DNA of 64,000 nt from Agromyces sp. 3263 (lineage in GTDB: Bacteria > Actinomycetota > Actinomycetes > Actinomycetales > Microbacteriaceae). A program made the position numbers and the translations under genes. Each line of letters begins with the position of its first letter. Within the stretch, counting starts at the first letter, position 1. The notes below the pieces were generated by a model, which saw only the letters and a list, made by a program, of their open reading frames with translations, was not told the origin of the DNA and ran no database searches. Where the stretch lies: the NCBI RefSeq assembly GCF_031456545.1, contig NZ_JAVDUV010000002.1, positions 124,001 through 188,000 on the forward strand, in the 5' to 3' direction. Positions 28,508-38,077 of this stretch are shown here, in pieces.

Positions 28508-28936
28508 TCAGCTCACGAACTTGATCGTGAGCGGGTAGGTGTAGAGCTGGCCCTGGTTGGCCTTCACCGCGGCGATGATGCTGAAGACGATCACGAGCAC
28601 CCACACCGCGATCAGGATGAAGATGCCGATCACGATGAACGTCGTCACGATGCCGACCACGTAGGCGATCGCCATGGTGATCTGGAAGTTCAGCGCGGTC
28701 GCGGTGTGCTCGCGCACGAAGGGGCCCTTGTCCTTGAGGATCAGGTACCCCAGCAGCGCCGGCACGAAGCTGAAGAAGATGCCGCCGATGTGCACGAGCG
28801 TCGACCAGAGCTTCTCATCGCTCGGGCTGAGCTGCTGGCTCTGGCCATAGGGGTTCTGCGGCGGCGCCGGCGGTCCCTGGGGCGGGGGCGGCGGGGGTCC
28901 CTGCGGGGGTGGCGGAGGCGGGGTCTGGTCGGACAT
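28508..28936 (-). CDS. DUF4870 (Tic20-like) membrane protein, paralogue 1
   Basis: A 142-residue protein with a Pro-rich cytoplasmic N-terminus (about 1-32, runs of proline) and a C-terminal DUF4870 domain of three to four membrane helices. Recognisable blocks are LVHIGGIFFSFVPALLGYLILKDKGPFV and TALNFQITMAIAYVV. Function is unknown. A close relative lies 120 bases upstream on the same strand, sharing about half its residues by eye. Confidence 0.8.
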   Translation of the reverse strand: MSDQTPPPPPPQGPPPPPPQGPPAPPQNPYGQSQQLSPSDEKLWSTLVHIGGIFFSFVPALLGYLILKDKGPFVREHTATALNFQITMAIAYVVGIVTTFIVIGIFILIAVWVLVIVFSIIAAVKANQGQLYTYPLTIKFVS

Positions 28937-29001
28937 TGAGGTCTCCTTCTTCGGGCTCGTCCGTTCGGCGAGACTCGTTCGGGTTCATGCTGGCACAGCA
29001 A

Positions 29002-29037
29002 CGCCCGCCGCGGGAATAGGCGCTCCCGCGACGGGCG
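29002..29037 (-). terminator. Terminator between the two DUF4870 genes
   Basis: Stem CGCCCGCCGCGGGA with TCCCGCGACGGGCG: 14 pairs with one mismatch and an eight-base loop. It lies just after the stop of paralogue 2, so the two genes are likely separate transcripts or partly uncoupled. Confidence 0.6.
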
Positions 29038-29059
29038 GATCGATGCTGCCGGCGTGCGC

Positions 29060-29482
29060 CTACTTGATGAGGCGGATGGCGAACGGATAGCGGTAGTGCT
29101 TGCCGTCCTTGGCCTGGAGGAACGCGATGATCGAGAAGACGACGCCCACGATCCAGACGACCCACATGAGCAGCGCGCCGATGAAGACGACCACGAGGAT
29201 GGCCGAGATGATGTAGCCGAAGACGAGGGTGATCTGGAAGTTCAGCGCCTCCTTCGCCTCGGTGTTCGTGAACGCGCCGCGGTCCTTGAAGACGAGCCAG
29301 ATGATGAGCGACGGCAGGAAGCCGAGCACGCCGCCGAGGTGGGCGAACGAGCCCCACTGCACGTCCTGCTCGTGGGTCAGCGGCGGCGCGGTGTGCGTGG
29401 CGGGGTCGGGCGTCGCCGGTGCGGCAGGCGGAGGCGGGGTCTGCCCCGTCGGATCCGACGGCTGGACGTTGGGGTCGGTCAT
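29060..29482 (-). CDS. DUF4870 (Tic20-like) membrane protein, paralogue 2
   Basis: A 140-residue relative of the 28508-28936 protein: a Pro/Thr-rich N-terminus, then FAHLGGVLGFLPSLIIWLVFKDRGAF and EALNFQITLVFGYII. Both end with a short YPxxIRxIK/YPLTIKFVS motif, so the whole membrane domain is shared and the duplication is probably old. It is divergent from hrcA, with the CIRCE element in the 193 bases between. Confidence 0.8.
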   Translation of the reverse strand: MTDPNVQPSDPTGQTPPPPAAPATPDPATHTAPPLTHEQDVQWGSFAHLGGVLGFLPSLIIWLVFKDRGAFTNTEAKEALNFQITLVFGYIISAILVVVFIGALLMWVVWIVGVVFSIIAFLQAKDGKHYRYPFAIRLIK

Positions 29483-29627
29483 GTGCGTGCCTTTCAGGGG
29501 GGTTCAGAAGGGGTGAACCGCGACTGCAGCAGGGAAGGTGCAGGCAAGGTGCCTCGCGGGGTACCCATACGGTAGCGCTGCGCCGTGCGGCCCGGCAACG
29601 GTGCTGACCCTGATTCTCGCGGTAGGA

Positions 29628-29654
29628 TTGGCACTCAGTCAGAACGAGTGCTAA
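29628..29654. promoter_or_regulatory. CIRCE element (HrcA operator)
   Basis: TTGGCACTC-N9-GAGTGCTAA. It matches the consensus TTAGCACTC-N9-GAGTGCTAA at all but one position (G for A in the left arm). It lies 21 bases before hrcA and overlaps a possible -10 hexamer TAGGAT (29623-29628), the arrangement expected for repression by HrcA. Confidence 0.92.
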
Positions 29655-29675
29655 GCGGTGAGGGAAGCGAGGACC

Positions 29676-30698
29676 ATGGTCTCCGAACGCAGTCTCGCAG
29701 TGCTCCGCGCCATCGTGCAGGACTACGTCGCGTCCCGCGAGCCGGTGGGTTCGAAGACGATCGTCGAGCGCCACTCCTTCGGCGTGTCCGCCGCCACGAT
29801 CCGCAACGACATGGCCCTCCTCGAGGAGGAGGAGCTCATCGCGGCGCCGCACACCTCGTCGGGTCGCATCCCGACCGACAAGGGCTATCGCGTCTTCGTC
29901 GACCAGCTCACCGACGTGCGTCCGCTGAGCCAGGCGCAGCGCCAGGCCATCGAGACCTTCCTCGGCGAATCGAGCGACCTCGACGAGCTGCTCGCCCGCA
30001 CGGTCCGGCTCATCGCCCAGCTGACGAAGCAGCTCGCCGTGGTGCAGTACCCCTCGTTCGGCAGCGCGCGCGTGCGCCATGTCGAGCTCGTCTCCCTCGC
30101 GCCCGACCGCGTGCTCTGCATCCTGATCGCCGACTCGGGGCAGGTGGAGCAGCGCCTCGTCGTGCTCGACGAGCCGGTCGACGACGAGACCCTCTCCGCG
30201 CTGCGGGTGCGACTCAACGACCTGGCCGACGGGCGGACGATGGCGGATGCCGCGGACGCCCTCTCCGGCGAGATCCCCGGCGCCGACGGCCGCCACGCCG
30301 CCGTCGTGCAGACGATCGCGGCGACCCTCGCCGAGCAGGCGCGCGCCCAGCGACACGACCGGCTCGTGGTGGCCGGGGCGGCCAACCTCGTGCGCACCGA
30401 GCAGGACTTCGCCGGGTCGATCCTCGGGGTCATCGAGGCGATCGAGGAGCAGGTCGTGCTGCTCCGGCTGTTCGGCGAGATGGCCGGTGACGAGCACGCC
30501 GTCGCCGTGCGCATCGGGCGCGAGAACGCCTCGTTCGGCCTCGGCGAGACCTCTGTCGTGTCGAGCGCGTTCGCCATCCCCGGCCGCGACGTCTCGCGCC
30601 TCGGCATCGTCGGCCCCACCCGCATGGACTACTCCAACAGCATGGCGGCTGTGCGAGCCGTCGCCCGCTACCTCTCCCGCACCCTCGGCGAGAGCTGA
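29676..30698 (+). CDS. hrcA: Heat-inducible transcription repressor HrcA
   Basis: A 340-residue repressor of class I heat-shock genes that needs GroEL for activity. The N-terminal winged helix is [23 protein letters not shown] with the recognition part [12 protein letters not shown]; a GAF-like middle follows, then the dimer region ending in [21 protein letters not shown], a strong family signature. ATG 29676 is preceded by GAGG; GTG 29658 is an in-frame alternative. CIRCE just upstream implies autoregulation. It is followed by dnaJ, not by groES-groEL or grpE-dnaK. Confidence 0.96.
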   Translation: MVSERSLAVLRAIVQDYVASREPVGSKTIVERHSFGVSAATIRNDMALLEEEELIAAPHTSSGRIPTDKGYRVFVDQLTDVRPLSQAQRQAIETFLGESSDLDELLARTVRLIAQLTKQLAVVQYPSFGSARVRHVELVSLAPDRVLCILIADSGQVEQRLVVLDEPVDDETLSALRVRLNDLADGRTMADAADALSGEIPGADGRHAAVVQTIAATLAEQARAQRHDRLVVAGAANLVRTEQDFAGSILGVIEAIEEQVVLLRLFGEMAGDEHAVAVRIGRENASFGLGETSVVSSAFAIPGRDVSRLGIVGPTRMDYSNSMAAVRAVARYLSRTLGES

Positions 30699-30754
30699 TT
30701 CCCCGCTGCCGTCGCATCGACCGGCATCCGGCAATTCGAAAGGACACGCCCTCC

Positions 30755-31861
30755 GTGGCAGACCACTACGAGGTCCTCGGCGTCTCGCGTGACGCCACCC
30801 CCGATGAGATCAAGAAGGCCTACCGCCGCCTCGCGCGCGAGCTGCACCCCGACGTGAACCCGGGCGCCGATGCATCGGAGCGGTTCAAGATGGTCACGCA
30901 CGCGTACGACGTGCTGTCGGACCCGAGGCAGCGTGAGCAGTACGACCTCGGCGGCCAAGGCGGATTCGGCGGCGCCGGCGGCCAGAACTTCGGTGGGTTC
31001 GGGGACATCTTCGAGACCTTCTTCGGCGCCGGCCAGCAGACACGCGGGCCGCGGTCGCGGCGTGAACGGGGCCAGGACGCGCTCATCCGTGTCGAGGTGG
31101 GGCTCGAGGAGGTCATCTTCGGCACGCACCGCGACATCGAGGTCGACACCGCGATCCTCTGCGAGACCTGCCACGGCTCGTGCTGCCAGCCGGGCACGTC
31201 GCCCGTGACGTGCGACATCTGCCACGGGACGGGTTCGATCCAGCGCGCGGTCCGCTCCCTGCTGGGCAACGTCATGACCTCGAGCCCCTGCGGAACCTGC
31301 CGCGGCTACGGCACCGTCATCGCCACGCCCTGCGTCACCTGCCAGGGCCAGGGCCGCGTTCGCGCCCGCCGCACCGTGCCGGTCGACATCCCCGCCGGCG
31401 TCGACACCGGCGTGCGCCTGCAGATGCCCGGATCGGGCGAGGCCGGCCCGGCAGGGGGCCCGAACGGCGACCTCTACCTCGAGATCAAGGTGCGCAACCA
31501 CGATGTGTTCAGCCGGAACGGCGACGACCTGCTCTGCACGCTCGAGGTGGCCATGACCGACGCGGTGCTCGGCGCCGACACCACGATCCCGGCGCTCGAC
31601 GGCGACGTTCGCGTCGAGCTCCATGCCGGACTCCAGAGCGGCGAGATCCTCACCGTGAAGGACCGTGGCGTCACGAAGCTGCGCGGCACCGGTCGTGGCG
31701 ACCTGAAGATCGGCGTGCAGGTCATCACGCCCACCAAGCTCTCCTCGAAGGAGCGCGACCTCATCCAGCAGTTCGCCCACTCGAAGAAGGCGGCCGGCCC
31801 GGCGCTCAGCCACTTCCAGCAGGGCCTCTTCGCGCGGCTCCGCGACCGCTTCCTCGGCTGA
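30755..31861 (+). CDS. dnaJ: Chaperone protein DnaJ (DnaJ2 type)
   Basis: A 368-residue type I Hsp40. The J domain (1-65) contains the HPD tripeptide (ELHPDVNPG, about 30). A Gly/Phe-rich stretch follows ([16 protein letters not shown]), then a zinc-finger region (about 131-210) and two beta-sandwich domains. Three zinc repeats are normal ([24 protein letters not shown]) but the first reads CETCHGSC, ending in cysteine where glycine is usual. Start GTG 30755. Co-transcribed with hrcA, so this copy belongs to the HrcA regulon; a separate dnaK-operon DnaJ1 is expected elsewhere. Confidence 0.94.
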   Translation: MADHYEVLGVSRDATPDEIKKAYRRLARELHPDVNPGADASERFKMVTHAYDVLSDPRQREQYDLGGQGGFGGAGGQNFGGFGDIFETFFGAGQQTRGPRSRRERGQDALIRVEVGLEEVIFGTHRDIEVDTAILCETCHGSCCQPGTSPVTCDICHGTGSIQRAVRSLLGNVMTSSPCGTCRGYGTVIATPCVTCQGQGRVRARRTVPVDIPAGVDTGVRLQMPGSGEAGPAGGPNGDLYLEIKVRNHDVFSRNGDDLLCTLEVAMTDAVLGADTTIPALDGDVRVELHAGLQSGEILTVKDRGVTKLRGTGRGDLKIGVQVITPTKLSSKERDLIQQFAHSKKAAGPALSHFQQGLFARLRDRFLG

Positions 31862-31872
31862 CGGATGCCGCG

Positions 31873-32607
31873 ATGAGCCACCTCTACCTCGACGAGTCCC
31901 TCGACCTCGCGTCCGTCGCCCCCGGTGCCACCGTCCGGCTCTCGGGCGACGAGGCTCGGCACGCGGTGACGGTGTCGCGGGTGCGCACGGGGGAGCGGAT
32001 CGCGATCGGCGACGGCCGCGGCATCCGCGTGCTCGGCATCGTCACGGCGACCGGGCCCCGCGAGCTCACGCTCGAGGCCGACGAGGTCATCGTCGAGGAG
32101 CCGCCTGCGATCCGCATCACGCTCGTGCAGGCGCTCGCGAAGGGCGATCGCGACGAGCTCGCGGTGCAGGCCGCCACCGAGCTCGGCGTGGACGCGATCG
32201 TGCCGTGGGCCGCCTCGCGCTCGGTGTCGCGCTGGGAGGGGCCGAAGGCCGAGAAGGGCCGGCAGCGCTGGGCGACGATCGTGCGCGAGGCCGTGAAGCA
32301 GTCGATCCGCTCGTGGCTGCCGCCCGTGGCATCCGTCACCGCGACCGGTGCGCTTGCGGCCGTGGTCGAGGGCTCCCGGATGCTCCTCCTCGAGCCGACC
32401 GCGACGACGGCGCTCACCGAACTGCGCCCCGACGGCCGCGACCTCGCGCTCGTCGTCGGCCCCGAGGGCGGCATCGCGCCGTCCGAGCTCGAGGCGCTCG
32501 TGGCCGCAGGGGCCGAGCCCGTGCGGCTCGGGGCCTCGGTGCTGCGCACCTCCACGGCCGGCCCTGCGGCCATCGCGGTGCTGAACGCAAGCCTCGGGCG
32601 GTGGTGA
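31873..32607 (+). CDS. rsmE: 16S rRNA (uracil-1498-N3)-methyltransferase
   Basis: A 244-residue SPOUT-class methyltransferase. An N-terminal PUA-like domain (GDEARHAVTVSRVRTGE) precedes the trefoil-knot domain with VGPEGGIAPSE and LGASVLRTSTAGPAA, the SAM-binding motifs. ATG 31873 is chosen; it is eleven bases after dnaJ. dnaJ-rsmE-hinT-phoH-ybeY is a conserved actinobacterial order linking folding and ribosome maturation. Confidence 0.94.
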   Translation: MSHLYLDESLDLASVAPGATVRLSGDEARHAVTVSRVRTGERIAIGDGRGIRVLGIVTATGPRELTLEADEVIVEEPPAIRITLVQALAKGDRDELAVQAATELGVDAIVPWAASRSVSRWEGPKAEKGRQRWATIVREAVKQSIRSWLPPVASVTATGALAAVVEGSRMLLLEPTATTALTELRPDGRDLALVVGPEGGIAPSELEALVAAGAEPVRLGASVLRTSTAGPAAIAVLNASLGRW

Positions 32608-32619
32608 CGCATCCGTCGC

Positions 32620-32625
32620 TACGAT
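32620..32625 (+). promoter_or_regulatory. Candidate -10 box of hinT
   Basis: TACGAT with six bases to ATG 32632 and no Shine-Dalgarno sequence between, suggesting an internal, leaderless promoter for hinT onward. Confidence 0.35.
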
Positions 32626-32631
32626 GGGCAG

Positions 32632-32991
32632 ATGACCCAGTCCGCCGCGGAGCCGACCCTGTTCGAGCGCATCGCCGCCCGTGAGATCCCCGCGCAGATC
32701 GTGGCGGAGACCGACCGGGTGATCGCGTTCCACGACATCGCGCCGAAGGCACCCGTGCACGTGATCGTCACGCCCAAGCAGGGCGACTACCGCGACGTGG
32801 CAGAGCTCGCCGAGGGCGACCCCGACCTGCTCGCCGAGCTCGTCGCCGTCGCCCGTGGCATCGCCGCCGACCTCGCCGACGGCGACTTCCGGCTCGTGTT
32901 CAACACCGGCGCCGGAGCCGGGCAGACCGTCTTCCACGTGCACGCGCACGTGCTCGCGGGCGGCCTCGAGGAGGGTTCGCTTGCCGGCTGA
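32632..32991 (+). CDS. hinT: HIT-family nucleotide-binding protein (HinT-like)
   Basis: A 119-residue histidine-triad hydrolase. The active-site signature is HVHAHVLAG at about 103-111, following FNTGAGAGQTVF; VIAFHDIAPKAPVHVIVTPK marks the nucleotide-binding half. HinT enzymes cleave adenosine phosphoramidates and aminoacyl-AMP. The gene overlaps phoH by eleven bases; phoH's ribosome-binding site lies inside its last codons. Confidence 0.92.
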   Translation: MTQSAAEPTLFERIAAREIPAQIVAETDRVIAFHDIAPKAPVHVIVTPKQGDYRDVAELAEGDPDLLAELVAVARGIAADLADGDFRLVFNTGAGAGQTVFHVHAHVLAGGLEEGSLAG

Positions 32992-34081
32992 CGCGCAGGG
33001 CTCAGAGGCGGCTGCCGGGCAGCCGCTCCGCGACGACGAGGAGCGCCTCCGCATCGACGGCATCGCCATGGTGCGACTCCTCGGCCCGCAGGACCGGTTG
33101 CTCACCACCATCCAGCGCGAGCACCCCGGCGTCGAGGTGCACGTGCGCGGCAACGAGATCACCATCCGGGGCGCCGCCGACGACCGCCGGCGCGTCCGCC
33201 GCCTCATCGAAGAACTCCTGGAGCTCGTCAGAGCCGGCCAGGACCCGACACCCACCGAAGTGAGGAGCTCGGCCCGCATGCTCGAAGCCGATCCCAATGC
33301 CAAGCCGTCCGAGCTGCTCGGACAGGTCATCGTCTCCGCCCGAGGGCGCACCATCCGCCCGAAGACCGAGGGTCAGCGCCAGTACGTCGACGCGATCGAC
33401 GAGAACACCATCGTGTTCGGCATCGGCCCGGCCGGCACCGGCAAGACCTACCTCGCCATGGCGAAGGCCGTGCAGGCCCTGCAGCGCAAGGAGGTGAACC
33501 GCATCATCCTCACCCGCCCGGCCGTCGAGGCGGGTGAGCGGCTCGGATTCCTCCCCGGCACCCTCACCGACAAGATCGACCCCTACCTGCGGCCGCTCTA
33601 CGACGCGCTCAACGAGATGATGGATCCCGAGATGGTGCCGAAGCTGCTCGCGGCCGGCACCGTCGAGGTGGCGCCGCTCGCCTACATGCGCGGCCGCACC
33701 CTGAACGACTCGTTCGTCGTGCTCGACGAGGCGCAGAACACCACCCCCGAGCAGATGAAGATGTTCCTCACCCGGCTCGGGTTCGGCTCGAAGATGGTGG
33801 TGACCGGCGACGTCACCCAGGTCGACCTCCCCGGCGGCGCGAGCGGGCTCCGGCTCGTCACCCGCATCCTCGACCACGTCGACGACATCCACTTCGCACG
33901 GCTCACGAGCGACGACGTGGTGCGCCACAGCCTCGTCGGCCGCATCGTCGACGCCTACACCGAGTACGACCAGCGCACCCAGGCGCAGCGCTTCGAGCGC
34001 GACCAGGCACGCGAGTTCGCCAACCGTGCAGAGCGCCGCGGCACCGCGCCCCGCGACCACCTGCCGCGGAAGTCCAAGTGA
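32981..34081 (+). CDS. phoH: PhoH-like ATPase
   Basis: A 366-residue P-loop protein. An N-terminal KH-like part ([37 protein letters not shown]) precedes the PhoH ATPase with Walker A GPAGTGKT (about 149) and Walker B VVLDEAQN (about 248). It is thought to act in RNA metabolism with YbeY. I take the TTG at 32981 as start: GAGGAGGG at 32968-32975 is five bases upstream, within the hinT 3' end, and no ATG or GTG with comparable support precedes the conserved region. Confidence 0.9.
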   Translation: MPADAQGSEAAAGQPLRDDEERLRIDGIAMVRLLGPQDRLLTTIQREHPGVEVHVRGNEITIRGAADDRRRVRRLIEELLELVRAGQDPTPTEVRSSARMLEADPNAKPSELLGQVIVSARGRTIRPKTEGQRQYVDAIDENTIVFGIGPAGTGKTYLAMAKAVQALQRKEVNRIILTRPAVEAGERLGFLPGTLTDKIDPYLRPLYDALNEMMDPEMVPKLLAAGTVEVAPLAYMRGRTLNDSFVVLDEAQNTTPEQMKMFLTRLGFGSKMVVTGDVTQVDLPGGASGLRLVTRILDHVDDIHFARLTSDDVVRHSLVGRIVDAYTEYDQRTQAQRFERDQAREFANRAERRGTAPRDHLPRKSK

Positions 34082-34103
34082 TCGCCCAAGAGGAGCACCG
34101 CGC

Positions 34104-34565
34104 GTGAGCATCGAGGTCAACAACGAGTCCGCCGTCGAGGTCGACGAAGCCGCCCTGCAGCGGCTGGCCGTGTACGCGCTCGACGCGATGCACGTGCACC
34201 CCGACGCCGAGCTCGCGATCGTGCTCGTCGACGAGGGAGCGATGGAGCAGCTGCACGTCCAGTGGATGGACGAGCCCGGTCCCACCGACGTGCTGAGCTT
34301 CCCGATGGACGAGCTCCGTCCGGGCACCGAGGACCAGCCGGCGCCGCCCGGACTGCTCGGCGACGTCGTGCTGTGCCCGCAGGTCGCCGAGGCGCAGGCG
34401 CGCACCGCGGGGCATCCGCTGCTCGACGAATTGCTGCTGCTCACGACGCACGGCATCCTGCACCTGCTCGGGTTCGACCACGCGGAGCCCGATGAGGAGA
34501 AGGAGATGTTCGGCATCCAGCGCGACATCCTCGTCGGCTTCACCATGCAGGAGCGACGCCGCTGA
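34104..34565 (+). CDS. ybeY: Endoribonuclease YbeY (16S rRNA maturation, quality control)
   Basis: A 153-residue zinc-dependent endoribonuclease. The metal motif is [11 protein letters not shown] (about 115-125) with all three histidines; DVLSFPMDE and [10 protein letters not shown] are further family blocks. It trims 16S rRNA 3' ends and acts with the Era GTPase encoded two genes downstream. Start GTG 34104 has AAGAGGAG eight bases upstream. Confidence 0.95.
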   Translation: MSIEVNNESAVEVDEAALQRLAVYALDAMHVHPDAELAIVLVDEGAMEQLHVQWMDEPGPTDVLSFPMDELRPGTEDQPAPPGLLGDVVLCPQVAEAQARTAGHPLLDELLLLTTHGILHLLGFDHAEPDEEKEMFGIQRDILVGFTMQERRR

Positions 34566-34567
34566 CC

Positions 34568-35884
34568 ATGCAGCCCTGGATCTTCCTCGGCGCAGCCTTC
34601 GTGCTCGTCGCCTTCGGCGGCCTCATGGCGGCCGTCGACTCGGCGATCGGCGCGACCAGCCGGGCGGATGTCACCGACCTCGCGCTCGGCTCCCGCGCGC
34701 GTCGTTCGCTCCTCGCCATCGCCGACGACACCGGCGCGCACGTGAACGCCGTGAACTTCATGCGCATCCTCGCCGAGACGACGGCGGCCGTGCTCGTGAC
34801 GCTCGCGTTCACCTCGTTCCTCGACAACGTCTGGCTCGTGCTGCTCTGGTCGGCGCTGATCATGACGGCCGTCTCGTTCGTGCTGGTCGGCGCCAGCCCG
34901 CGGTCGGTCGGGCGGGCCCACGCCGACGCGGTGCTGCGGCTCACCGCGCCGCTCGTCCACTTCCTGCGCGTGCTGCTCGGCCCACTCGCGAACGCCCTCG
35001 TGTCGCTCGGCAACCGGGTGACGCCCGGGCGCATCCGTTTCGCCGGCGTCTCCAGCGAGGAGCAGCTGCTGAGCATGGTCGACGAGGCGACCGAGCTCGA
35101 CGTGCTCGAGGAGGGCGACCGCGAGCTCATCCACTCGATCTTCGAGTTCAACGACACCGTGGTGCGCGAGGTCATGGTGCCCCGCACCGACATGATCACC
35201 ATCGACGCGTCGGCGCACCTGCCGCACGCGATGGCGCTGTTCCTCAAGGCGGGCTACTCGCGCATCCCCGTGATCGAGCACGACGCCGACGACGTGGTGG
35301 GCATCCTGTACCTGCGCGACCTCGCCCGGCTCGGGTTCGAGCGGCCGCTCGACGCCGAGGACCTCACGGTCGGCGAGCTCGCGCGACCGGCGATGTTCGT
35401 GCCCGATTCGATGAAGGCCGACGCCCTGCTGCGGCAGATGCAGTTGGAGTCGAACCACCTCGCGATGGTCGTCGACGAGTACGGCGGGATCGCCGGCCTC
35501 GCCACGCTGGAAGACCTCATCGAGGAGCTCGTCGGCGACATCTCCGACGAGTACGACCGGGAGGCGGCGCAGGTCGAGGCCCTCGGCGACGGGCGCTATC
35601 GCATCAATGCACGCCTTCCCGTCGACGAGCTCGGGGAGTTGTTCGGACTCGACCTCGAGGACGAGGACGTCGACTCCGCAGGCGGGCTGCTCGCCAAGGA
35701 GCTCGGCCGGCTCCCGCAGCCGGGGGAGCGCGTGACCGTGTCGGGGCTCCTCCTGGAGGCCGAGCGCACCGAGGGGCGTCGCAAGCGCATCGCGACCATC
35801 CTCGTCGAGCGCGACCAGGCCCTCATCGACGCCCAGGCGGCGTTCGACCAGGGCGACATCGAAGGAAGGAACCACCGTGGCTGA
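34568..35884 (+). CDS. CNNM/CorC-family transporter-associated protein (hemolysin-like)
   Basis: A 438-residue protein. The CNNM (DUF21) membrane domain occupies about 1-150 with three to four helices, followed by a CBS pair (about 205-325: VMVPRTDMITIDA, and YLRDLARLGFERPL) and a C-terminal CorC/HlyC domain (about 345-430, RYRINARLPVDEL). Relatives take part in magnesium or cobalt homeostasis. It starts two bases after ybeY and overlaps era by eight bases, so it is translationally tied to the ribosome-maturation genes. Confidence 0.9.
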   Translation: MQPWIFLGAAFVLVAFGGLMAAVDSAIGATSRADVTDLALGSRARRSLLAIADDTGAHVNAVNFMRILAETTAAVLVTLAFTSFLDNVWLVLLWSALIMTAVSFVLVGASPRSVGRAHADAVLRLTAPLVHFLRVLLGPLANALVSLGNRVTPGRIRFAGVSSEEQLLSMVDEATELDVLEEGDRELIHSIFEFNDTVVREVMVPRTDMITIDASAHLPHAMALFLKAGYSRIPVIEHDADDVVGILYLRDLARLGFERPLDAEDLTVGELARPAMFVPDSMKADALLRQMQLESNHLAMVVDEYGGIAGLATLEDLIEELVGDISDEYDREAAQVEALGDGRYRINARLPVDELGELFGLDLEDEDVDSAGGLLAKELGRLPQPGERVTVSGLLLEAERTEGRRKRIATILVERDQALIDAQAAFDQGDIEGRNHRG

Positions 35885-36770
35885 GTACCGAGCCGGATTC
35901 GTCTCGTTCGTCGGGCGTCCGAACGTCGGCAAGTCGACGCTGACCAACGCGCTGGTCGGCGAGAAGGTGGCGATCACGAGCTCGAAGCCGCAGACCACCC
36001 GTCGTGCCATCCGCGGCATCGTGCACCGCGAGCACGGCCAGCTGATCCTCGTGGACACGCCGGGCCTCCACCGACCGCGCACGCTGCTCGGCGAACGTCT
36101 GAACTCGCTCGTGCAGTCGACGCTCGGCGACGTCGACGTGATCGCGTTCTGCGTGCCCGCCGATGAGCCCATCGGCCCCGGCGATCGGTTCATCAACGAG
36201 CAGCTCGACCAGTATCCGCGCGCGAAGAAGGTCGCGATCGTCACGAAGACGGATGCCGCGTCGAAGGCCAAGGTCGCCGAGCAGCTGGTCGCCGTGTCCG
36301 AGCTGCGGGAGTGGGCGTCGATCATCCCCGTGTCCGCGCCGCGCGGCGAGCAGCTGGAGGTGCTCGTCGACGAGCTCCTCGCGCTCCTGCCCGAGTCCGA
36401 CCAGCCGCTCTATCCTGCCGAAACGCTGACCGACGAGGACACGAGCGAGCGCATCGCCGAGTTCATCCGCGAGGCGGCGCTCGAGGGCGTCTCCGACGAG
36501 CTGCCGCACTCCATCGCCGTGACCGTCGACGACATGGTCGAGCGCGAGGACAAGGACCTCCTCGAGATCTACGCCAACCTCTACGTCGAACGCGACAGCC
36601 AGAAGGGCATCATCATCGGCAAAGGCGGTGCGCGACTGCGCGAGGTGGGCACCACCGCACGCGCGCAGATCGAGGGCCTGCTCGGTCGCAAGGTGCACCT
36701 GGCGCTGCACGTCAAGGTCGCGAAGGAGTGGCAGCGCGACCCGAAGCAGCTCGGCCGACTGGGGTTCTGA
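35877..36770 (+). CDS. era: GTPase Era
   Basis: A 297-residue essential GTPase that binds the 3' end of 16S rRNA in late 30S assembly. G1 is GRPNVGKST (about 11-19), G2 includes QTTRRAIRG, G3 DTPGLHRP (about 60), G4 TKTD. The C-terminal KH domain has QKGIIIGKGGARLREVGTTAR. Start GTG 35877 follows GAAGGAAGG within the end of the preceding gene. It closes the hrcA-to-era cluster. Confidence 0.96.
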   Translation: MAEYRAGFVSFVGRPNVGKSTLTNALVGEKVAITSSKPQTTRRAIRGIVHREHGQLILVDTPGLHRPRTLLGERLNSLVQSTLGDVDVIAFCVPADEPIGPGDRFINEQLDQYPRAKKVAIVTKTDAASKAKVAEQLVAVSELREWASIIPVSAPRGEQLEVLVDELLALLPESDQPLYPAETLTDEDTSERIAEFIREAALEGVSDELPHSIAVTVDDMVEREDKDLLEIYANLYVERDSQKGIIIGKGGARLREVGTTARAQIEGLLGRKVHLALHVKVAKEWQRDPKQLGRLGF

Positions 36771-36877
36771 GCCGTCGCCCGCGCCATGCAGCCACGGCCG
36801 TCCGGTCCGGCCGCGCCTCGCGTACGACTCGAGGATGATTCCGGCGTGAGACGCCGTCGTCGCTCTCGAGCACCGCG

Positions 36878-36883
36878 TACGGT
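36878..36883 (+). promoter_or_regulatory. Candidate -10 box of the 36890 kinase gene
   Basis: TACGGT with six bases to GTG 36890; no Shine-Dalgarno sequence is present. Confidence 0.35.
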
Positions 36884-36889
36884 GGTTCG

Positions 36890-38077
36890 GTGAACACCCT
36901 GAGCCGCGGCAAGCTGACGACCGACATCGTCCTCGCCGTCGTGTTCGCACTGGCCTGCCTGCCGTTCGCCCTGCTCGGCAACGGCGTCGACGTGGTGGTG
37001 CTCGCGGGCTTCACGGCGGCCCTCTCGGTGCGGCGGCTGTCGCCCGCGTGGTCGCTCGGCATCGCCTGGGGGGCCGCGATCCTGCAGATGGGGACCCTGC
37101 GCGACCTGCAGCTCTACGATGCCGCGGTGCTGGGGGTCCTGTACTCGACCGCAGCGCACGGCGGCCGCCTGGTGAAGTGGGCCGGCCTCGCGAGCGCGGG
37201 CGCCGGGGCGGTCGTGGCCACCATCTACCTCGCGCTGGTGAAGCCGATCTTCGGGCAGGCGGCGCCGATCACGCAGGACGGGATCGGGCTCGCCTTCGCG
37301 CTCGGTTTCCTCTTCGTCGCCTCGATCGCCGTGCTGGTGCTCGCCTGGACGGCGGGCCTGCTCATCCGCTCGATCCGCGACTCCCGCGAGGTGCGTCGCA
37401 GGGAGGACGCCGCCAACCGCGAGCGCGCCCTCGTCGAGTACCGCTACGCGGTCGAGCAGGAGCGCAACCGCATCGCGCGGGATATGCACGACGTGGTGGC
37501 CCACTCGCTCGCGGTGGTCATCGCCCAGGCCGACGGCGCGCGTTTCGCCGCTCGCACGCGCCCCGAGGCCGCCGTCGGGGCCCTCGAGACGATCTCGCAC
37601 GTCGCGCGCGGTGCGCTCGGCGACGTGCGGGTGCTGCTCGCCGAACTCCGTCACGACGAGTCCGGATCGCCGCAGCCGGTGCTCGACGACCTCGACGGCC
37701 TCATCGACCGTGTCCGCGCCGCAGGTCTCGACGTGCGCTATGCCGAGACCGGCGACCGCCTCGCCCTCGGAACAGGGCACCAGATCGCCGTCTACCGCAT
37801 CGCCCAGGAGAGCCTGACGAACGCGCTCCGCCACGGCGACGCCGGCGCGCCCGTCGACCTGCGCCTCGCGTGGGACGGCGCGGGCGTCGACCTCGAGATC
37901 GTCAACGCGATGCGAGCGGATGCCGCGACGGCGGAGTCGCACGGACTCCGGCACGGGCTCCCCGGCATGCGCGAGCGGGCGCAGCTCGCAGGAGGTTCCC
38001 TGACGGCGGAGCCGGCCGGCGACGGCACGTTCCGGGTCCGCGCGCACATCCCCGCACAGCCGGGCGGCCTCACGTGA
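36890..38077 (+). CDS. Sensor histidine kinase (HisKA_3, exporter-linked)
   Basis: A 395-residue membrane kinase. Four to five helices fill residues 12-165 with short loops, then a coiled linker (REVRRREDAANRERALVEYRYAVEQER) leads to the phospho-acceptor in ERNRIARDMHDVVAHSLAVV (about 200). The ATPase domain has QESLTNALRHGDAG and GLPGMRERAQLAGGSL. Its layout resembles kinases that control their own ABC exporter and detect envelope-active compounds. It overlaps its response regulator by four bases (GTGA). Confidence 0.92.
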   Translation: MNTLSRGKLTTDIVLAVVFALACLPFALLGNGVDVVVLAGFTAALSVRRLSPAWSLGIAWGAAILQMGTLRDLQLYDAAVLGVLYSTAAHGGRLVKWAGLASAGAGAVVATIYLALVKPIFGQAAPITQDGIGLAFALGFLFVASIAVLVLAWTAGLLIRSIRDSREVRRREDAANRERALVEYRYAVEQERNRIARDMHDVVAHSLAVVIAQADGARFAARTRPEAAVGALETISHVARGALGDVRVLLAELRHDESGSPQPVLDDLDGLIDRVRAAGLDVRYAETGDRLALGTGHQIAVYRIAQESLTNALRHGDAGAPVDLRLAWDGAGVDLEIVNAMRADAATAESHGLRHGLPGMRERAQLAGGSLTAEPAGDGTFRVRAHIPAQPGGLT

